A stretch of DNA of 44,439 bases, taken from the NCBI GenBank assembly GCA_012719535.1, contig JAAYAC010000005.1, positions 1 through 44,439 on the forward strand, in the 5' to 3' direction. The notes beneath the pieces were generated by a model. The model saw only the letters and a program-made list of their open reading frames with translations, was not told where the DNA came from and did not search any database. Numbering within the stretch: position 1 is the first letter of the stretch; each line of letters starts with the position of its first letter. The position numbers and the translations under genes were made by a program. Origin of the DNA: Syntrophomonadaceae bacterium. GTDB lineage: Bacteria > Bacillota > Syntrophomonadia > Syntrophomonadales > Syntrophothermaceae. Shown piece after piece: positions 8,802-18,172 of this stretch.

Positions 8802-10346
8802 CTACTGCTCCCTGCCCTGTTTTTTCAGCTTCACCGGGGTCTCCTTCTTGGCGGTGGGCGTGGACGTGTTCATTTCTGCCACCTTTTGCCATTCTTTTTC
8901 AACCAGGATGTTGCGCAGGTCCAACAGCATAATCATCCGGCTACCCAGGTTGGCGATACCGTCCATGAAACTGTACGCCTGGTTGCCCTGCAGGATGTCC
9001 GGCGCTTCCTCCAGCAGATTCCTGGGTATCCGCAGCACCTCCATCACTTCATCGACAATAATGCCGATCTTCCGAGCGTTAATGTCACTGACGATGATAC
9101 GGGTAAACTCGGTGTAATCTTTCTGTTCGATCTCGAACCGTTTCCGCAGGTCGATGACCGGGATGACGTCTCCCCGTAAGTTAACTACCCCTTCCACAAA
9201 CCTCGGGGCCCGGGGAACCTTGGTTATCTGGGAAAGGCGATTAATCTCCTGCACCTGGGTAATGCGGAGCCCGTACTGCTCTCCTGCCAGCTTGAAGACC
9301 ACCATCTGCTCTTCATTGGTGCTGTCGGAGAAATCTTCCGTGTCCTGAGACGAGCGGTTTTCCGCTTGCTCAAAACTGATATCCTGGAGAACCTCGTTGC
9401 TTATGGTAGTCCGAGGTTCGATGAGCATCATGATGCGCCTGCCTTCCTCCAGCCGGACAATGCCTTTTAACTGTTCCCTGGCCTCGCCCACGATGGTCTG
9501 CGGGGGAGGAAAGATGGTATCCCGGCTGACACGGGCCACTTCGTTCACCTTGTCCACCACCAGGCCTACCTGCACGTTGTCGACGTCGATTACCACTACC
9601 CTGGTGTTGTCGGTGATAGTGTCGTTGCCGGTATCAAGCTTGACGCGCATGTCGACGATGGGCAATAGCCGGTCCCGCAGGGAAATGACCCCTTTAATGT
9701 AACCTGGTACGTTGGGGACCTTGACTATTTCGGGATAACGGATGATCTCCCGCACGTATTCGATCTCCAGGGCAAACTCCTCTTTCCCCAGAAGGAAGGA
9801 AACCAGTTGTGCTTCTTCTATTTTTCTGTCGTCTGTTCGGGTAACCCGGGTCTTCCCGCTCTTGCGGAAGGCAGCCGTGCTGTCACTTGCCCGGTCAATG
9901 CTGCACAAGCTGGCAGCATCGAGGATCATTACCACCTTCTTGTCTTCGTCAACCTTTACCATCCCGGCTATAGCACCGGCACCGGTTTCCCCGGACACCA
10001 TGGACGGGGCTGGTTCGATGCGGTTGGCTTCCACCCTCAATACCTCCGACACGGCGTCAACACTGAGGCCAACGGTACGCCCGCCCACGTCGACCACGAT
10101 TACCCGGCTGGAAACACCGTCCCCCGAGCTTTGCATACCGAACTTGATGCGGGTGTCTATGACCGGCAGGATGTTGCCGCGCAGGTTGGTAACCCCTTCG
10201 ACATAGGCTGGGGCTTGCGGGATGACGGTAATGGAAGGGGTGCGTATTATCTCCTGGACGTTCATGATATCGATGCCAAAGCTCTCCTTACCCAGGGTGA
10301 AGGTCACCAGCTGCATTTCCTCAGAGGAGAATATGTTGTCGCTCAT
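8802..10346 (-). CDS. Triple CheW-domain scaffold protein
   Basis: A fusion of three complete CheW domains in 514 residues, at roughly 10 to 155, 185 to 325 and 345 to 490. Each has the pattern of E-x-F/Y-G/A-L/I-x-I near the start, a VxNLRG or VISLRD hallmark, then VIDxRxKF and an I-V-D-x-V segment. The linkers are polar and rich in Ser, Asp and Glu. CheW normally bridges the CheA P5 domain and receptor tips as a single ~150-residue domain; three in tandem could cross-link several receptor trimers. The gene follows the soluble MCP (231-base gap with inverted repeats) and abuts cheB. Confidence 0.93.
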   Translation of the reverse strand: MSDNIFSSEEMQLVTFTLGKESFGIDIMNVQEIIRTPSITVIPQAPAYVEGVTNLRGNILPVIDTRIKFGMQSSGDGVSSRVIVVDVGGRTVGLSVDAVSEVLRVEANRIEPAPSMVSGETGAGAIAGMVKVDEDKKVVMILDAASLCSIDRASDSTAAFRKSGKTRVTRTDDRKIEEAQLVSFLLGKEEFALEIEYVREIIRYPEIVKVPNVPGYIKGVISLRDRLLPIVDMRVKLDTGNDTITDNTRVVVIDVDNVQVGLVVDKVNEVARVSRDTIFPPPQTIVGEAREQLKGIVRLEEGRRIMMLIEPRTTISNEVLQDISFEQAENRSSQDTEDFSDSTNEEQMVVFKLAGEQYGLRITQVQEINRLSQITKVPRAPRFVEGVVNLRGDVIPVIDLRKRFEIEQKDYTEFTRIIVSDINARKIGIIVDEVMEVLRIPRNLLEEAPDILQGNQAYSFMDGIANLGSRMIMLLDLRNILVEKEWQKVAEMNTSTPTAKKETPVKLKKQGREQ

Positions 10347-10372
10347 TTCAATCCCTCCCCGTATCTCTAATT

Positions 10373-10559
10373 GACGCTGATAACGCAGACTTTATATGAA
10401 TTACGCTGAATTCCTAAAAAGTGACCGTTCAAAACACTAGCATCAAGATAGTTGCATTGATTTTTTGTTCTTGTCAGAGCGTATCTGTGCTCACCTTCAA
10501 CCGATTTCCTTTGTCTAATTTCTGCGTTGAGTCAGACTCATTCAGCTTTGGTCTGCGTC
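10373..10559. repeat. Imperfect inverted repeat of ACGCWGA-like units in the mcp-cheW gap
   Basis: The left arm (10373-10409) has three units of the form ACGCTGA/ACGCAGA. The right arm (10521-10559) has three similar units in the opposite orientation (TCTGCGT forms). The AT-rich centre has no coding potential. The layout resembles a degraded miniature inverted-repeat element inserted in the operon, but no target-site duplication is evident. Confidence 0.4.
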
Positions 10560-10577
10560 TATTCGTTATTCTCCTCC

Positions 10578-12539
10578 TTACTGGTTGACCTGCATTTCAT
10601 CGGCGATGGAGGCGATTTCCTCAATAGAGTTGGCCAGCTCGTCAATGGCTTTCGCCTGTTCTTGGGCTATGTTGGAAGCCTCTTGCACCTGTTGCTCGGT
10701 GGAATTGATGATTTCGGTAACGGCCTTGGATACTCTGACCCCCTCCACCACGGCAGTTTCCATTTCTTTAATGGCACGGGCCAGGACCTCACGATTCTTT
10801 TGGATTTCTTCCACCTGAGCGGTAGCCAACCGGTTGGTCTGGGCGGCCACGCCCGCGGTTGCATCAGCCTTGCGCGATGCGCCTTCCGACAGGGCCAGTT
10901 CGGCGATTACTTTGCCCATCTGGGCCTGGATGTCGCGTACCAGATCCTTGATCTTGTCGGCATTTTCCGCTGATTCGGCGGCCAGGTTTCGAATGTCCCC
11001 GGCGACTACCGAGAAGCCCCGGCCATGTTCACCGGCCGTAGCGGCCTCCACAAACCCGTTAACCGCCAGCATGTTGGTCTGGATAGATACATTTTCTATG
11101 GTATCGACAATCTTTTCAATGCGGCGAATCTTTTCCTGTAGGCTTTCAATGGCCGCATTGGTGGGCCCGTACGATTCGATGCCCTTCTTGATACCGGCCC
11201 AGACCTCCCGGGCGCTGGCCCGACTCGCCTCCAGGGTTTCCGCTACTTCCGCATAGATTTTGCCGGCTGCGGTAGTGGTTTCCATTATGCTCTTCATGAG
11301 AACCTCTGCCTCTTGATTGATACCGGCCGCCTTGTCGGCTTCTTTGGCGGCTGCCCGGCTTCCGCCCGCCATCTGAGTGAGAGCGCTGGCGATCTCGGTG
11401 GCGGAGGTGTTAATTTCTTCAATGTTAGCGGACAGTTCCTCTGCGGTAGCCGCCACCTCTTCGGCGGACTTGTTTATATTGGTGGAGGTCTTAAGTTCCT
11501 CCGCCATCTCTGCCAGCTCCTGGGTGGCCAGGCTGACCTCGGCCAGGGCTTTTGTTTGTTCGGCGACTGCTTTGGCCGATTCCTGGGTACTGCTCACCAG
11601 TTGCTCGGCGGCGGAGGCGATGGCTTCGGCGGAGGCCAGCAGTTCATCCGCCTTCGCCTTCATTTCGTTGCCATGAGTTACCTCCTCTTCCACCCTCAGA
11701 GTATACTCGTTGAACAACTGTTGGGTCTTGTCAAATCCTTGATTGGTTTTTTCCAGTTCTTCCTGCAGGCGGTGGAAATCTGCCACCACCGCGTTAATAT
11801 CTTTAACGACTTCCTCCACTCCGGCGCGGATCTCATCAACCACGCCCCGGATATCCCGGGCCGACTTTTCCGAGATTTCAGCGAGGTTTCTTACTTCGTC
11901 CGCCACTACCGCGAAGCCGCGTCCGTGCTCCCCGGCCCGGGCAGCCTCGATGGCCGCGTTCAAGGCCAGCAGGTTGGTCTGGTCCGCAATCATCACCACG
12001 GCCTGGACGATATCGCCAATCTGCTGGGACTGAGCTTCCAGCTCACCTATGCGCTCGCCCGACTGTTGGTTTTTATCCACCGCCTCCTTCAGTTCTACCG
12101 CCATGTTTTGCATTCCCTTGAGAGATGCCTGGGCCGCTTCCGCGCCTTTGTGCGCAAACTGGTTAAGCTGTTCCAGGCTCTTCTGTAATTCTTCAACTGC
12201 CCTGTTAATTTGAACCGCTCCCACCCGCATCTGATCGGCGTTGCTGCCCACCTGTTCACCGTTAGCCGCGAGGTTATCCATCAACTGGGAAAACTCCTGA
12301 GCGGAAGCGTTGGCTTCTTCAATCCCGGCCAACAATTGCTCCGAAGCCGAGGCGATCCTCTCCGCCATAGCCTGTTGCTTGGCCAGGGTGCGGGCCCGGG
12401 CCTTTTCCTGGGCCATCTTGCGGGCCTGTTCCCTCTTTCTGGTAATTTCATCGTTGCTTTCATTCTTAACCGTTATGCGGGTTTTCTCTCCTGCTACCCC
12501 GGTGGTAGCGGCTGCAGGTTGCTCCAGCTTTTTAGCCAT
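10578..12539 (-). CDS. Soluble methyl-accepting chemotaxis protein with two signalling tips
   Basis: A 653-residue, almost wholly alpha-helical protein with no transmembrane segment and no recognisable ligand-binding domain. Two complete MCP hairpin tips are present, at residues about 183-221 ([20 protein letters not shown]...) and 483-521 ([20 protein letters not shown]...), exactly 300 residues apart. The long heptad regions rich in Ala, Glu and Gln between them would form the helical bundles. Tip 1 is canonical; tip 2 departs from it ([10 protein letters not shown] in place of [18 protein letters not shown] in place of NAAIEAAR). The N-terminal 60 residues are highly basic/acidic coiled coil. 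It is the only receptor in the window and sits between the Hsp70-like gene and the triple-CheW gene, so it is probably the core of a cytoplasmic array. Confidence 0.93.
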   Translation of the reverse strand: MAKKLEQPAAATTGVAGEKTRITVKNESNDEITRKREQARKMAQEKARARTLAKQQAMAERIASASEQLLAGIEEANASAQEFSQLMDNLAANGEQVGSNADQMRVGAVQINRAVEELQKSLEQLNQFAHKGAEAAQASLKGMQNMAVELKEAVDKNQQSGERIGELEAQSQQIGDIVQAVVMIADQTNLLALNAAIEAARAGEHGRGFAVVADEVRNLAEISEKSARDIRGVVDEIRAGVEEVVKDINAVVADFHRLQEELEKTNQGFDKTQQLFNEYTLRVEEEVTHGNEMKAKADELLASAEAIASAAEQLVSSTQESAKAVAEQTKALAEVSLATQELAEMAEELKTSTNINKSAEEVAATAEELSANIEEINTSATEIASALTQMAGGSRAAAKEADKAAGINQEAEVLMKSIMETTTAAGKIYAEVAETLEASRASAREVWAGIKKGIESYGPTNAAIESLQEKIRRIEKIVDTIENVSIQTNMLAVNGFVEAATAGEHGRGFSVVAGDIRNLAAESAENADKIKDLVRDIQAQMGKVIAELALSEGASRKADATAGVAAQTNRLATAQVEEIQKNREVLARAIKEMETAVVEGVRVSKAVTEIINSTEQQVQEASNIAQEQAKAIDELANSIEEIASIADEMQVNQ

Positions 12540-12589
12540 AGTCTTGTCCTCCTTCTTTGTGCTTAGTAGTGTTTCTGGCAGGGGACTCT

Positions 12590-14083
12590 CTACAATACTG
12601 TCAATCCTCTACCCCTGCGGTTGAGGCTCTCCTTGTTCCCGGAATACACCGCTCCTGTAATCTGAACCTGGTTGGTGGTACCGGTATCCAGATCGAGGGC
12701 CGATACGTTGAGAATGCCGTTCTTGTCGATGGCAAAGGTAACGTCGATATTGGGCTCGCCGGCTTTCGCTTTATGTATCCCTTCCAGGTGAAACCGGCCC
12801 AGGGAAACCAGGCCCTCGCTACCAGCGGTGTTCAGGTCATCCTTCTGCAGTATGTGAATTATCACCTCCTCCTGGTCATCCTCCACGGTGGTGAAGAGTT
12901 TGGATTGCACCACCGGGTAGGAAGTGTTAGCCGGAATCAAAGGAACAAACTCCCCCAGGTTATCCTCGATGCCCAGGGTGTGGGAGGTCACATCATAAAA
13001 CTCGATGTGTTCCACTGCTCCGGCGAGCATGCCCGCCTCGATGGCTGCTCCCAGTGCCACCACTTCATCGGGGTTAATGTCGGTCTTGATTTCGGCGTGT
13101 CCGAACATCTCGCTGACCATATCCCTGAATCCCGGCATGCGCGAGGCGCCCCCGGCTAGAACCACCACGTCGACCCAACGTTCTTCCACTCCCGCCTTGG
13201 CCAAAGTCTGAAGGATGAGAGACCTGATCTCGACGAAAAGGTCGGTGCATATCTTATGAAACGCTGCCCGGCTCACCACCTGGTTCAGGTGCAAGGGACC
13301 GGCTTCACCCATGGTGATGTAAGGAATCAGCACCGAGCTCTCGTTAACGGTGGAGAGGTCAACCTTGACCCGCTCCGCATTGACTTGCACCTGTTGCAGA
13401 GCAACCTTGTCCGCGGTCAGGTCCACTCCCGTCATCTCGTAAAACGTGGTCAGAATATACTGGGCGAGGCGGTTGTCAAAGTCGGTTCCGCCCAGGGTGG
13501 TGGAACCGCCGGTGCCGATGACACGGTATATTCCCTTTTCTCCTTCCATCAGGGTAATATCAAAAGTTCCACCGCCTATATCCAAAACCAGGATGTTTTC
13601 CTTTTTTTCGGACCTGATGCCGTAAGCCAGGGCCGCGGCAGTAGGTTCGTTTAGCAGTTTAAGGACCTTAAGCCCGGCCAGCTCTCCGGCCAGGAAAGTG
13701 GCCTGGCGCTGGTTGTCGTTAAAGTAGGCTGGTACTGTGATGACGGCCGCCTCAATTTCTTGACCTAGGTATTCCCGGGCGTACTGCACCAGCTTGCGCA
13801 AGATCAGAGCGGATATTTCGACCGGGGTGTAGCCCCGCTGGCTTATGAAGACCTGGTAATCCGACCCCATATGTCGCTTGATGCAGCTTACTGTCCGGTC
13901 TGCCTTGAGCACCATCTGGGAACGAGCCAGCTCGCCCACCAGCACTTCCTGATCATTCTTGAAGTACACTACCGACGGAGTCAGTCGGCTACCGCGTTCA
14001 TTGATTACGATCTCCGGTTTTCCTTCTCCGTTGATGAAGGCCACCAGGGAGTTGGTGGTTCCAAGGTCAATACCGACGATCAT
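12590..14083 (-). CDS. Hsp70/DnaK-like protein lacking the C-terminal lid
   Basis: A 497-residue Hsp70-family ATPase. The nucleotide-binding domain (about 1-360) has phosphate-1 ([11 protein letters not shown], residues 4-14), the connect and [11 protein letters not shown] segments (145-155), phosphate-2 ([12 protein letters not shown], 167-178) and the adenosine motif ([11 protein letters not shown], 308-318). A substrate-binding beta domain follows (about 366-478). The alpha-helical lid of DnaK, some 100 or more residues, is absent, and the protein ends in a short basic tail. The interdomain linker reads IEFYD instead of the hydrophobic VLLLD of DnaK, so allostery may differ. It begins 12 bases after the small TPR gene with an excellent ribosome binding site and is followed by the MCP. 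No dnaJ or grpE is nearby, so this is not the housekeeping dnaK operon; a dedicated role in the array is inferred. Confidence 0.92.
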   Translation of the reverse strand: MIVGIDLGTTNSLVAFINGEGKPEIVINERGSRLTPSVVYFKNDQEVLVGELARSQMVLKADRTVSCIKRHMGSDYQVFISQRGYTPVEISALILRKLVQYAREYLGQEIEAAVITVPAYFNDNQRQATFLAGELAGLKVLKLLNEPTAAALAYGIRSEKKENILVLDIGGGTFDITLMEGEKGIYRVIGTGGSTTLGGTDFDNRLAQYILTTFYEMTGVDLTADKVALQQVQVNAERVKVDLSTVNESSVLIPYITMGEAGPLHLNQVVSRAAFHKICTDLFVEIRSLILQTLAKAGVEERWVDVVVLAGGASRMPGFRDMVSEMFGHAEIKTDINPDEVVALGAAIEAGMLAGAVEHIEFYDVTSHTLGIEDNLGEFVPLIPANTSYPVVQSKLFTTVEDDQEEVIIHILQKDDLNTAGSEGLVSLGRFHLEGIHKAKAGEPNIDVTFAIDKNGILNVSALDLDTGTTNQVQITGAVYSGNKESLNRRGRGLTVL

Positions 14084-14095
14084 TACATCTCCTCC

Positions 14096-14473
14096 TCAGC
14101 TCCTAATCATACCGAGGTTGGCACGGGCAGTGGCGTTTTCGGGGCACACTGCAACCGCGCGCTCCAATAAGCAGCGAGCGGCCTCGGGATGGTTGTTTTC
14201 AAAGAGAATGACTGCTGCGTTGTTGAGAGCTTGCGAAATCAGAGCGCGTGCTTCTGCCGAGGCGGTCTGGGGGTTTCCGAAAAGGTCGATAACCTGGCGG
14301 TAATGATGGTAGGCCTCCCAGGCATTACCCATCTCATCTTCTTTGAGGGCCAGGTCGTAGATGGACCTGGCCCGGGTAAGAAGCGCGTTCTCAGCCGCCC
14401 GGGCGGCCGGAGTACCGGCTGCCGAAAGCAAGATATCAAGTCCCATACCTAGATTTTTTCTGACCATATTCAT
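14096..14473 (-). CDS. Small TPR protein with ParB-like N-terminal peptide
   Basis: A 125-residue protein. Residues about 27 to 125 form roughly three degenerate tetratricopeptide-type helix pairs (ALKEDEMGNAWEAYHHYRQ, ALNNAAVILFENNHPEAAR, ERAVAVCPENATARANLG). The N-terminus, MNMVRKNLGMGLDILLS, resembles the basic K/R-x-G-LGxGLxALL peptide at the start of ParB/Spo0J proteins, which in that family stimulates the ATPase of ParA. A ParA-family gene lies directly upstream (102-base gap) and the Hsp70-like gene is 12 bases downstream. It therefore looks like an adaptor between the ParA ATPase and the chemosensory array or Hsp70. The TPR assignment is fairly secure; the ParA-activating role is inference from a short motif. 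Confidence 0.75.
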   Translation of the reverse strand: MNMVRKNLGMGLDILLSAAGTPAARAAENALLTRARSIYDLALKEDEMGNAWEAYHHYRQVIDLFGNPQTASAEARALISQALNNAAVILFENNHPEAARCLLERAVAVCPENATARANLGMIRS

Positions 14474-14574
14474 TCATCCGACCCTCTCTTCACAGCAGTG
14501 CAGGTTCCGTGGTGTTTCCGCTTGAAACCCGCCGCCGGGAGATTATGTGACCTTGATATCGCCGCGGCGCAGGG

Positions 14575-15360
14575 CTAAGTCAGGCTTCTGTACAGTACTT
14601 CCTCGACAACTTGTTGGTAATCACGTGCCCCCCGGCAACTAGGGGCATACTCGCTTATTGTCTTGCCGAAACTGGGAGCTTCGGCGAGTTTGATGTCATT
14701 CCGCACCGGGGGTAGCAGGCGGTCCTTACCAAAGTTTTTTTGAATTTCTTCCAGGACGCTGCGGGCCAGATTGGTTCGCCGGTCACACTTAACTGGCAGT
14801 ATGCCCATCAACCTGAGAGAAGGGTTAAACTCAGCGTTAACCCGGTACAGGATGTTCATCATCTGTGCGAGCCCATCCATGGACAGAAAAGTGGGCTCGA
14901 TGGGTACAATCAGGTAATTGGCGGCGGCCAACCCGTTAATGGTAATAAGCCCCAGCGAAGGGGGCAGGTCGATGATAATGAAATCGTAGTCCCTATCCAC
15001 TTCCAGCAACACATCGTGCAGCAGCGCTTCACGCCCCGGTGCTTGCGCGGCCTCCAATTCCACCGCTGCCAGATCCGGCTTGGAAGGAATAAGGTCGAAT
15101 GATTTGTGCGATTTGATAATAGTCGGTTCTACGTCGTGCCGTCCTTCCCGGTCTGCCAAAATGAGGTGGAATAATTCGTAGACGGTGGCGGTCAGGCGAT
15201 ACGGGAGGACCCCGCAGCTTACCGTAGCCTGTGCCTGGGAATCGGCGTCCACCAGTAGGACTCTCTTGCCCTGCCGGGCCAGCCCATCGGCGATGTTGAC
15301 GGCGCTGGTAGTTTTGCCACTGCCTCCTTTACGGTTGGCCACAACGATAGTTGATGCCAT
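14575..15360 (-). CDS. ParA/MinD-family ATPase (array partitioning type)
   Basis: A 261-residue ParA-type ATPase. It has the deviant Walker A motif KGGSGKTT at residues 11-18 (signature Lys11), the switch I DADSQAQAT and Walker B IIIDLPPSLG. ParA proteins form ATP-dependent dimers on the nucleoid and move or space cargo. Its stop-to-start context (ATG three bases after the cheA stop, ribosome binding site AGGAGGAT) ties it to cheA, and no parB or parS-like gene adjoins. The chromosomal soj is expected near the replication origin with spo0J, so this is an orphan ParA. The known relatives in this setting are ParC of Vibrio and PpfA of Rhodobacter, which position chemotaxis arrays. Function here is inferred from that parallel. 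Confidence 0.92.
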   Translation of the reverse strand: MASTIVVANRKGGSGKTTSAVNIADGLARQGKRVLLVDADSQAQATVSCGVLPYRLTATVYELFHLILADREGRHDVEPTIIKSHKSFDLIPSKPDLAAVELEAAQAPGREALLHDVLLEVDRDYDFIIIDLPPSLGLITINGLAAANYLIVPIEPTFLSMDGLAQMMNILYRVNAEFNPSLRLMGILPVKCDRRTNLARSVLEEIQKNFGKDRLLPPVRNDIKLAEAPSFGKTISEYAPSCRGARDYQQVVEEVLYRSLT

Positions 15361-15363
15361 GGG

Positions 15364-18156
15364 CTATCCTCCTATTTTGCCGAATAGCTGTATTTTGAGA
15401 AGTTGTACCGGGTTAAGGATGAGGGCTACGCTGCCATCCCCCAGGATGGTCACTCCGGCGTAAATCTTCAGACTGGCTAGCTCTTCTCCCAATGACTTGA
15501 CGAAAAACTCTTGCTGGCCCTGCAGGCGGTCAACGATGATACCGACTCTGATCCCCTCAGCATCGATAACCACGATGGGCAGGCGGTCGTCATCCGGGCT
15601 TCCCGCCGGGCTTTTGGCAAGTTCCCGCGCTTCTAGCCCCAGCAGGCGCGCCAGGTATACCAGAGGAAGTACCTCGCCGCGGATATCCGCGACCATGTGG
15701 TCCCGGTAGCTTCTGGTGTTGGCCCGGGGTAGCTTGACCGTTTCTTGAACCGCATCAAGGGGAAGGATAAATGCCTGACCGGCTGTTTGTACCATTAATC
15801 CTTGGATGATGGACATGGACAGCGGTATTTTCAGAGCGAAGGTGGTGCCGGTTCCGGGGGTGCTATTTACCTCAATGGACCCGCCCACGCGTTCCACGTT
15901 GTTTTTTACCACATCCATACCCACGCCACGTCCGGACAGCTCGCTGATCTCATCACGGGTACTGAATCCGGGAGTGAAGATGAGCTGGTAGGCCTCTTCG
16001 TTACTCATTTTCTCGATGTCATGGGGTTTTATCAGGCCCTTTTGCAGTGCCTTCAGCTTTATTTGTTCAGGATTCAAGCCTCCACCGTCGTCAGTTAATT
16101 CGATGATCGCGTGGTTGCCCTGGTAATAGGCGGCGAGGCGGACGTGACCGGAGGCGTCTTTCCCTGATGCCAGCCGTTGTTCCGGTGATTCGATGCCGTG
16201 GTCCACGGCGTTGCGCAGCATGTGGACCAAAGGGTCGTTGATGGCTTCGATCACGGCTTTGTCCAGTTCGGTGTCTTCTCCTGCGATGGTCAGTTCCACC
16301 AGCTTGTTGGCCCGCCGGGAAATATCGCGGATGGTGCGGGGGTAGCGCTGAAACAGTACGCGCAGGGGAAGCATGCGTGCCGACATGATGGCATCCTGTA
16401 GCTCGTCGGCAATGTGAGCCAGTTCGGCAGCAGCCGACTTAACCTCCCGCGCCAGGGCGGGGAGGTCGTACTGTGAGCCGATCTTGGCAGCAAGATGAAA
16501 GATGCGGTTCTTGGCAATCAGAAGCTCCCCGATCATGTTCATCAGACGATCCAGCTTTTCCTGGCTGACTCTTACGGATTGGCTGCCCGGCTCGCCGGCG
16601 GGGGTGCGGCCTTCACCGGCTTTTTCCCGCGCCTTTTCCCGGGCTGTTGCCTGCCTCTGCAAAGCGATGGCTACATCGGCGGGAGTAGCGGCACCTTCGT
16701 CTACCAGGATTTCTCCCACCCTTTTCTGCTGTTTGAGGGCCCGGTCAAGTTCCCGGGAGGTTATCTTGTTTTCGGCGATTAAGATTTCGCCCAGTCTCTT
16801 GTCGGCGTACTCGGGCGGTACCTGTTGGATCATTTCCTGAATTCCAGACACCCTGGCGCCCAGGAGCTGCTTCAGACGGTCATAACCAGTCCTGAGGAAG
16901 GATGGCACCCCGGCCAGAACCGTGTCTGATTCGGCAGTTAGTTTGTCCAGGTAGGCCAGTTGCTCGCCGCTGGCCCGGACTATATCATCAAACCCCAGGT
17001 AACTGGCTGAGGATTCAACGTTCCTGAGGGCGCGAATGTATTGTTTGAACCGTTTGCGGTTGATGGGGAGACCTTCCCTGACCGTTGCCAGGATGTTGGC
17101 CATGGATTCCAGGGCCTGGCCGGTGATATTTAGGAATGCGTTGAACCGGGCCACCAGGTCGTTGCTCCCGGAGGGCAAACACGCCGGGGTGCTGGCCGGG
17201 ATAGCTATTGTCCCCGCCAGTTTTTCCACCTGTGCCACAAGCTGGTCCGGTGAAAAGTCGGCCGGCTGTTTTTCCTGGACCAACGTAAGTAACATGGCGA
17301 CCTTGTCTACTACCTGCAGTACCAGGTCAATGACGCCCGCCGTTGGTGCGTGAGAATGGTTGCGGTAGGTTTCTACCAGGGTTTCCGTGGCATGGGTCAG
17401 GTTCTTGATCATCAGGACCGGGTCCTGGGAGTCATCCTGTTCCCGCATGCTGGAAATTAGACCGGCTGCGCCTTTTATGCTGTGGAACCCTCGCAGAATA
17501 GCATTCAATGTTTCCCGGTCCTGGGGACATTTCTCCAGTTGAACGCAATTCTGCTCGATGGTATCCAAATGCTCCCGGGTCTCCTCAAGAAAATCGGTCA
17601 GCATCTGGTCCGCCAGTGACGATAGCTCCAGTTGTGAATAGGCGGGGCTGGATTCCCAAGTCTCCCCTGCCTCCTGTACTGTTGCGGTCGGCGCCTTGCC
17701 TTCCGTCGCGCCCTCCGACCTGGTTCTCATCCGTTCCACTTCCAGCACGAATTCCTGGAAATCGCACTCCTCGATCACCACCTCGAAAGGCTCCCGCAAC
17801 GGAGTGCCTTGCACCTCCTGTATCCGGTTGGCCAGCTGTGCGATGAGGAGGCCGAGGATGTCGGCGCCCCGCAGAACCAGGTCGGTAATATCAGCGTTTA
17901 TGGCGTAAGTGCCCGTGCGCACATCGTCGAGCAAGGATTCCAGAGCGTGGGCGGTATTTTTAACGGGAACAAGGTCCACAAAACTGGCCACTCCTTTGAT
18001 GGAGTGCAGGGCGCGAAAGACCGCATCGACAAGTTGGGGGTCAAACTCCGCCTCCAGTTTTAGTATCCCTGCTTCGATTCCTTTCAGGTGCTCGGTGGAT
18101 TCCTCGACGATGCCCTGCAGTATGTCCAGGTCGTCGGGTTCAAAGGTAAACTTCAC
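15364..18156 (-). CDS. cheA: Chemotaxis histidine kinase CheA with two Hpt domains
   Basis: A 930-residue CheA, about 250 residues longer than the classical enzyme. Order of parts: Hpt domain 1 (about 5-110, phospho-acceptor His51 in ALHSIKG); Hpt domain 2 (about 180-310, His225 in GFHSIKGAAG); a third Hpt-like helical segment (about 335-440) in which the histidine position is Arg378 (ALRNVESSASYLGF). A small tandem module of the type II secretion-E N-domain kind comes next (about 450-505, KRLGEILI...RVGEILVDEG), then P3 dimerisation (about 528-620). The P4 kinase domain has N-box HMLRNAVDHG, G1 DDGGGLNPEQ and G2 GRGVGMDVVK. P5, a CheW-like domain, ends the protein (about 780-925). No typical P2 is visible. 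The GTG start has AAAGGCGGT nine bases upstream; cheY precedes and parA follows by three bases. Confidence 0.96.
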   Translation of the reverse strand: MKFTFEPDDLDILQGIVEESTEHLKGIEAGILKLEAEFDPQLVDAVFRALHSIKGVASFVDLVPVKNTAHALESLLDDVRTGTYAINADITDLVLRGADILGLLIAQLANRIQEVQGTPLREPFEVVIEECDFQEFVLEVERMRTRSEGATEGKAPTATVQEAGETWESSPAYSQLELSSLADQMLTDFLEETREHLDTIEQNCVQLEKCPQDRETLNAILRGFHSIKGAAGLISSMREQDDSQDPVLMIKNLTHATETLVETYRNHSHAPTAGVIDLVLQVVDKVAMLLTLVQEKQPADFSPDQLVAQVEKLAGTIAIPASTPACLPSGSNDLVARFNAFLNITGQALESMANILATVREGLPINRKRFKQYIRALRNVESSASYLGFDDIVRASGEQLAYLDKLTAESDTVLAGVPSFLRTGYDRLKQLLGARVSGIQEMIQQVPPEYADKRLGEILIAENKITSRELDRALKQQKRVGEILVDEGAATPADVAIALQRQATAREKAREKAGEGRTPAGEPGSQSVRVSQEKLDRLMNMIGELLIAKNRIFHLAAKIGSQYDLPALAREVKSAAAELAHIADELQDAIMSARMLPLRVLFQRYPRTIRDISRRANKLVELTIAGEDTELDKAVIEAINDPLVHMLRNAVDHGIESPEQRLASGKDASGHVRLAAYYQGNHAIIELTDDGGGLNPEQIKLKALQKGLIKPHDIEKMSNEEAYQLIFTPGFSTRDEISELSGRGVGMDVVKNNVERVGGSIEVNSTPGTGTTFALKIPLSMSIIQGLMVQTAGQAFILPLDAVQETVKLPRANTRSYRDHMVADIRGEVLPLVYLARLLGLEARELAKSPAGSPDDDRLPIVVIDAEGIRVGIIVDRLQGQQEFFVKSLGEELASLKIYAGVTILGDGSVALILNPVQLLKIQLFGKIGG

Positions 18157-18172
18157 GCCCGGTTACCGCCTT

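Noticed and set aside
11313-12188. Long rightward open frame (291 codons) within the MCP gene
   Set aside because: Its Gly/Leu-rich translation is the reverse-strand reflection of Ala/Glu-rich coiled-coil codons; the MCP reading is certain.
14575-15360. Chromosome-partition soj (parA) with an adjacent origin
   Set aside because: No full-length spo0J/parB, parS, rnpA, rpmH, gidA or gidB lies nearby; the context is purely chemosensory.
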